Of a DNA stretch of 64,000 bases, positions 60,068-64,000 are shown piece by piece. Source of the DNA: Warburgia ugandensis (taxonomy: Eukaryota > Streptophyta > Magnoliopsida > Canellales > Canellaceae). Both the position numbers and the translations under genes were made by a program. Position 1 is the first letter of the stretch. Each line of letters starts with the position of its first letter. Below the pieces are notes generated by a model. It saw only the letters and a program-made list of their open reading frames with translations, was not told the DNA's origin and made no database searches. The stretch covers positions 30,300,684-30,364,683 of the forward strand of contig CP141128.1 of NCBI GenBank assembly GCA_035236585.1, written 5' to 3'.

Positions 60068-61150
60068 TTGCTGAACAATGTTACTATAAAGAATAAGTAC
60101 CCCTTGTCTCGTATCGACAACTTATTTGATCAGTTGCAGTCGGCAAAGGTATTCTCTAAAATTGACCTGAGATCAGGCTACCACCAGTTGAGGATCAGAG
60201 AAGAGGATATTCCTAAGACTACTTTTAGGAGTCGGTATGGCCATTATGAATTTGTGGTAATGGCTTTTGGTTTAACAAATGCACCTGCAGTGTTCATGGA
60301 CTTGATGAACAGAGTATTTCGAACTTATTTAGATCGGTTCATAATTGTCTTCGTGGATGACATCCTGATCTACTCTCCTAGCCATGAGGCCCATCAGGAG
60401 CATCTTCGCACTGTGTTGGACGCGCTTCGCCGTCATCACTTGTACGCGAAGCTCAGTAAGTGCGATTTCTGGTTAGAACAGGTGCAGGTTTTGGGACACG
60501 TGGTATGCAAGGATGGTGTGGCTGTGGACCCAGCCAAGGTGGACGCAGTTGTACATTGGGAGAGGCCTACGACCGTAACAGAGATTCGTAGTTTTCTTGG
60601 TTTGGCTGGTTATTATCGACGATTCATAGAGGGGTTCTCAAAGATCGCTTTGCCTTTGACCACCTTGACTAGGAAGGATACCAGGTTCGTTTAGACTGAT
60701 GCTTGCGAAAAGAACTTTCAAGAGCTCAAGAGGAGGTTGACTACTGTGCCAGTACTGGCCTTACCTTCAGGGTCTGGCGGCTATGTGGTAGGCGGCTATG
60801 TGGTATTCTGTGACGCATCAAGCAAAGGTTTAGGAGCGGTGTTAATGCAACATGAGAGGGTTATTGCTATGCGTCGAGACAATTAAAGACTCATGAGGTG
60901 AACTACCCAACCCATGATTTAGAGTTGGCAGTAGTGGTGCTCGCATTGAAGTCCTAGAGACACTATTTATATGGAGAGAAATTTGAGGTATATACGGACC
61001 ATAAAAGCCTCAAGTATTTCTTTACTCAAAGCGATCTGAACATGAGGCAACGGAGATGGATAGAGTACCTCAAGGACTTCGACTTTACCATACAATACCA
61101 CTAGGGGAAAGCCAACGTTGTAGCTAATGCCTTGAGCAGAAAGTCGAGGG
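60068..61150 (+). pseudogene. Element F pol, RT (second part) and RNase H
   Basis: The frame 60068-60694 carries the RT core: [12 protein letters not shown], then [10 protein letters not shown], then the catalytic FVDD (60350-60361, residues 95-98), [10 protein letters not shown], and [23 protein letters not shown] at 60692 stands where Trp is usual. RNase H follows with FCDAS (after 60806), then a one-base loss near 60869 shifts the frame, after which [22 protein letters not shown] and ALSRKS continue. Further stops lie at 60955 (TAG) and 61102 (TAG). A 15-bp direct duplication (60776-60805) adds five residues before FCDAS. The first part of RT lies at 51397-51846. The catalytic residues remain but the gene cannot make a full protein. 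Confidence 0.93.
60776..60805 (+). repeat. 15-bp tandem duplication in RNase H remnant
   Basis: GGCGGCTATGTGGTA is present twice in a row. It is in frame and adds five residues. Confidence 0.95.
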
Positions 61151-62160
61151 TGATGATTGCTAACCTCTCGACTCGATCTAGATTCCTTGACAGGATTCTT
61201 CAGGCATAGATTAGTGATGATGAGATACAGGACATGGTCGATGAGGTTGATTTTTCCAGAGGGTCAGATGGGGGTGTTAGATATAGGGGCAGGTTAGTGG
61301 TGCTTGCTGATGATTAGTTGAGGCATGACTTGCTCTAGGAGGCGCACTAGTCCCCATATTCTATTCATCTCGGAGGTACGAAGATGTACCAGGACCTTAG
61401 ACGACACTTCTGGTGGAATGGGATGAAGAGAGATATTGGTGAGTGCGTAGCAAGATGTTTGACCTGTCAGCAAGTCAAGGCAGAGCATCAGCGACCAGTG
61501 GGATTATTACAGACATTAGACCTTCCAGAGTGGAAGTGGGACCACCTCACTTTGGATTTTATAGTGGGCTTGCCAAGTACTGCTAGTGGGCATGATATGA
61601 TATGGGTTGTAGTTGATCGACTGACGAAGTCTACCCATTTCCTCCCCATCAGACAAACACAGACTGTGGACAGCTTGGCTAAGCTGTATGTCAGGGAGAT
61701 CGTGAGCTTGCATGGAGTACCATTGACGATTATTTCGGATCGAGATACACGATTCACCTCAAAGTACTAGCAGAGTGTACAGGAGGCTCTAGGCTCGACA
61801 TTGAGATTCAGTACGGCCTTCCACTCCCAGAAGAATGGCCAGTCTGAGAGGACCATTCAGACTGTTGAGGACATGTTGAGGGCCTGTCTTATGGACTGGA
61901 GGGGCAGCTGGAATGAGCATTTGCCACTAATGGAGTTTGCGTATAATAACAGCTACCACATGAGTATCGGCATGGCGCCTTATGAGGCACTTTATGGCAG
62001 ACCATGTTGGTCTCCGTTGTGTTGGAGTGACGTGGGAGAGAGACAGATTGTGAAGTCAGAGTTGATTGAGCAATGTGCAGAGAAAGTCTGACTCATTCGG
62101 AAATGATTACTTGCAGCCCACAGTCGCCAGAAGAGTTATACGGATAAGAGACGGAAGGAC
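61151..62160 (+). pseudogene. Element F pol, integrase
   Basis: The HHCC zinc-binding part is recognisable (EAH, IHLGGTKM, then CLTCQQVK). The catalytic core follows with DFIVGLP (first Asp at 61555), ISDRDTRF (second Asp at 61738) and GQSERTIQT (Glu at 61846), so the D, D, E triad is kept. Then WNEHLPLMEFAYNNSYH and YEALYGRPC lead to the C-terminal part. In-frame stops: TAG at 61207, 61315, 61336, 61348 and 61768; TGA at 62089 and 62104. Most stand where Gln, Trp or Arg is usual. The open pieces are 61384-61770 and 61801-62091. It joins cDNA to host DNA in intact relatives; here it is dead. Confidence 0.93.
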
Positions 62161-62592
62161 TTGAAGTTTCAAGTGGGAGAGCATGTATTTTTGAGAGTTT
62201 CACCTATGAAGGGCATGATGAGGTTTTGTGTCAAGGGGAAACTCAGTCCTAGATATATTGGTCCTTTCAAAATCCTGCGTAGAGTGGGACCAGTAGCTCA
62301 TCAGTTAGCCTTACCCCCACAGTTGGCTGTACTGCATGATGTCTTCCATGTTTCCATGCTGAGGAAGTACGTGCTGGATCCAGTCCACGTACTCAAACAA
62401 ATTGCCAAAGAAATACAACTTGACATGACATTTGATGAGCACCCTATATGAATCTTGGATAGCAAGATCCACGAGTTGAGGAAAAAGGTCATTCCTTTGG
62501 TCAATGTTCTTTGGCAGCATCACTCAACTCAAGAGGCTACATGGGAGATGGAGGATGAGATAAGGCGAAAACATCCAGAGCTTTTTCTTTAG
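62161..62592 (+). pseudogene. Element F integrase C-terminus with chromodomain
   Basis: FQVGEHVFLRVSPMKG and LSPRYIGPFKILRRVG are the conserved C-terminal (GPY/F-type) part of Ty3/gypsy integrase. LHDVFHVSMLRKYVLDP leads to the chromodomain. A TGA at 62449 interrupts it, after which the same frame continues VIPLVNVLWQHH, EATWEMEDE and HPELF to a stop at 62590. This short form, lacking some aromatic cage residues, is typical of Tekay/Del-type chromoviruses. In intact relatives the domain is thought to direct insertion into heterochromatin. Confidence 0.88.
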
Positions 62593-62647
62593 AGGTATGT
62601 ACCTATTTAAATTTCGAGGACAAAAGTTTATTATAAGGGGGAGAGGA
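62593..62647 (+). promoter_or_regulatory. Polypurine tract region, element F
   Basis: ATTTCGAGGACAAAAG (from about 62611) and then AAGGGGGAGAGGA directly before TGTAATAACCC of the 3' LTR. Fixes the element on the plus strand. Confidence 0.85.
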
Positions 62648-63239
62648 TGTAATAACCCAAACAATTAATAATTTCATAATAATAATAGGAGGGGTAAAAT
62701 TGTAAATATACATGGGCTTATAGGGCGTGGGACCCACAATGAGGCTATAAAAGCTTGCCCTGTCTCTTATGCGGCCAAACCATTCACTTCTAATTTTTGG
62801 TTGGCGACGCAGGGTAGCGACAAGGAACTCCCCGAGCAGGCGCACGCAGTGGTGATCTAACCACTGTAGGCCACCCTCCACCATTTCCCGTGTTTTCCTA
62901 TAGTTACTGTTGTTTTTAATGCTGGAAAACGGTGTGGATTGTCATTTTCCAGTGAACAAGTAGGCAGTAGTGTTTTTGTTAAAGTAAACTAATGAAACAG
63001 CATCAGATCGTGATTTAAACTGTCCATCATGGGCATACATGAAGAACAATCCCATGAATTTTCATGGTGATCGGACGACTAGATATGCCGAAAAACTCAT
63101 AAAACAGTAGATGAAAAAATTTAGGGATGTGACAAAAATGGTGTAAAAACACTAAATAATGGCATAGATGGTTGAAAAGGAGCTTGCAAATGTAATCTAA
63201 GTGAAAAACTGAACCAAACAGTCCAAAAATCGCACCATT

Positions 63240-63790
63240 TGGACACTTGTGCATGGTCGGCGGCGACCGGAGTCTAACCGTCTTCTCTGGCGACGGCAAC
63301 CCGTCGCAACACGTGTCACCCCCTGTCGCATGCCACGTAGGTGCCACACACACAGACGGCACGTGCCTGATGCTCGATGCCACGCGACACCACGCGCACA
63401 GCCTCTGCATGCCACGCGCTCCATGCAGGCGACACGTGGCACCACGCACCACGCGCCACGTGGATGGCGCACTAACGCACACTGACAAAACGCACACGAA
63501 AATCAACGCACGAGCGCATGCGCACCAGCGTACACGTGCACACACGAAAATGGTGCATGTGCATGCAAGAAGGTGCTACACACGCGCTCGCCGCTCATAA
63601 CGACGCATGCACAATGCGTCTGTGCACGCCCCTGCGCGAAGATGGAGTACAGACCGCTCAGTGCATCTGTGCACGCACCCGCCCGAAAAAGACGACGCAC
63701 AGGTCGTCTGTGCACGTGCCCGCACAAAGACAGTCGTATGCCTATCCAGCGCATCTGTGGATACGCCCGCACGCGCGAGCACGTGTGACG
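63240..63790. other. CpG-rich stretch in element F 3' LTR
   Basis: A run of about 550 bp very rich in CG, GCAC and ACGC motifs with much alternating purine-pyrimidine sequence, in sharp contrast to the AT-rich surroundings. Most of it lies beyond the part kept in the 5' LTR remnant. Confidence 0.8.
63612..63783 (+). repeat. Minisatellite of 41-47 bp in element F 3' LTR
   Basis: TCTGTGCACG or TCTGTGGATACG followed by CCCGC recurs at 63619, 63666, 63707 and 63754, spacings of 47, 41 and 47 bp. Four units. Confidence 0.78.
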
Positions 63791-64000
63791 CACATGTTTT
63801 GGGATTTTTTTTCTATCTTTTGACCGTCCATTTATAAAAACTTGATTTTAAGGAGCTACAGAGGTCCAAATTGCGATCCGAAAGAGGTGTTGCGACCGTA
63901 TCGACGTCGCGGACCTAGATTTGATTTGAAAATCTAGATATAAATTCTTTTTTAAGAGTTAAACTACAGAATTTTGTAAGATAGTCTCAATCAGGCCGAT

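Larger units (their letters stand above)
50680..64000 (+). mobile_element. Element F, Tekay/Del-like chromovirus (Ty3/gypsy), incomplete
   Basis: A 5' LTR remnant begins TGTAATAACCC at 50680 and the 3' LTR begins with the same words at 62648. Between them lie pol fragments in the order RT, RNase H, integrase, chromodomain, which is the Ty3/gypsy chromovirus order. The chromodomain ending (LWQHHSTQEATWE) fits the Tekay/Del group as I know it. A deletion has removed the rest of the 5' LTR, the primer-binding site, gag and protease. Element E splits the RT gene. The 3' LTR runs past the window end, so the right target duplication is unseen. Confidence 0.88.
62648..64000 (+). repeat. Element F 3' LTR, incomplete at window end
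   Basis: Starts TGTAATAACCC; its first 714 bp aligns with 50680-51396. TATA box at 62746-62753. A CpG-rich stretch with a short minisatellite spans about 63240-63790. After 63800, 'gagctacagaggtcc' and 'gcggacctagattt' resemble a part of the family A LTR (33280-33340, 45355-45415), hinting at common origin. Many overlapping frames on both strands at 63027-63837 come from the skewed composition and are not genes. Confidence 0.88.

Noticed and set aside
63027..63545. 172-codon minus-strand frame and overlapping frames at the window end
   Set aside because: CpG-rich repetitive LTR sequence gives long frames on both strands by composition; the parallel part of the 5' LTR does not keep the frame.

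Overview
The window looks like heterochromatin from a large flowering-plant genome. It is very AT-rich and I found no intact host gene, tRNA, rRNA or CRISPR array. Almost every base belongs to one degenerate tandem-repeat array or to LTR retrotransposons and solo LTRs. The plant assignment rests on Ty3/gypsy chromovirus protein domains, primer-binding sites of the initiator-methionine-tRNA type usual in plant elements, and very long LTRs. I do not assign a species.

Left half (1-32560). About 21 kb of a diverged satellite with a roughly 40-bp unit (consensus close to TTGATTTTCATCAAATCATT followed by GGATCTCATTGATCCAACCA). It shows a higher-order period of about 3.4 kb. A distinct block of about seven 31-bp sub-units recurs in eight places, two of them inverted. 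The array is broken by a solo LTR of family C (5209-8743), a 5-kb solo LTR of family B on the minus strand (11637-16673), a 0.9-kb solo LTR of family D on the minus strand (27683-28590), and an unclassified 2.2-kb insertion G (29725-31900) lying where the satellite changes orientation.

Right half (32561-64000). A nest of LTR elements. Family A (5' LTR 32561-35709, primer-binding site, decayed gag/pol, 3' LTR from 44766) sits in the satellite. It carries a second 5-kb family B solo LTR with a perfect 5-bp target duplication (38106-43361), and its 3' LTR is split by a third family B copy (45974-48522). That copy is joined to a minus-strand family C copy (48523-50679), which is split by a Tekay/Del-like chromovirus F (from 50680 past the window end). 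The reverse-transcriptase gene of F is split by a minus-strand, apparently non-coding LTR element E (51847-60062, target duplication ACCGG). Reading inwards: satellite, A, B, C, F, E.

Coding remnants are confined to A (probable gag start, possible protease, RT pieces) and F (RT, RNase H, integrase with its D, D, E residues, chromodomain). All are broken by stops, frameshifts, deletions or insertions.

The most notable unexplained signal is a stem-loop of the form CTGAG...CTCAG, about 0.4-0.55 kb before the 3' end of the LTR, in families A, B, C, D and, in altered form, E. Its sequence changes between families but pairing is largely kept, including apparent compensatory changes. Other signals: the 31-bp/40-bp higher-order satellite, a sharp low-divergence tract between the two E LTRs that suggests gene conversion, and U3-like blocks shared between LTR families. 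Coordinates and alignments were made by eye; boundaries without a stated target duplication may be off by several bases.
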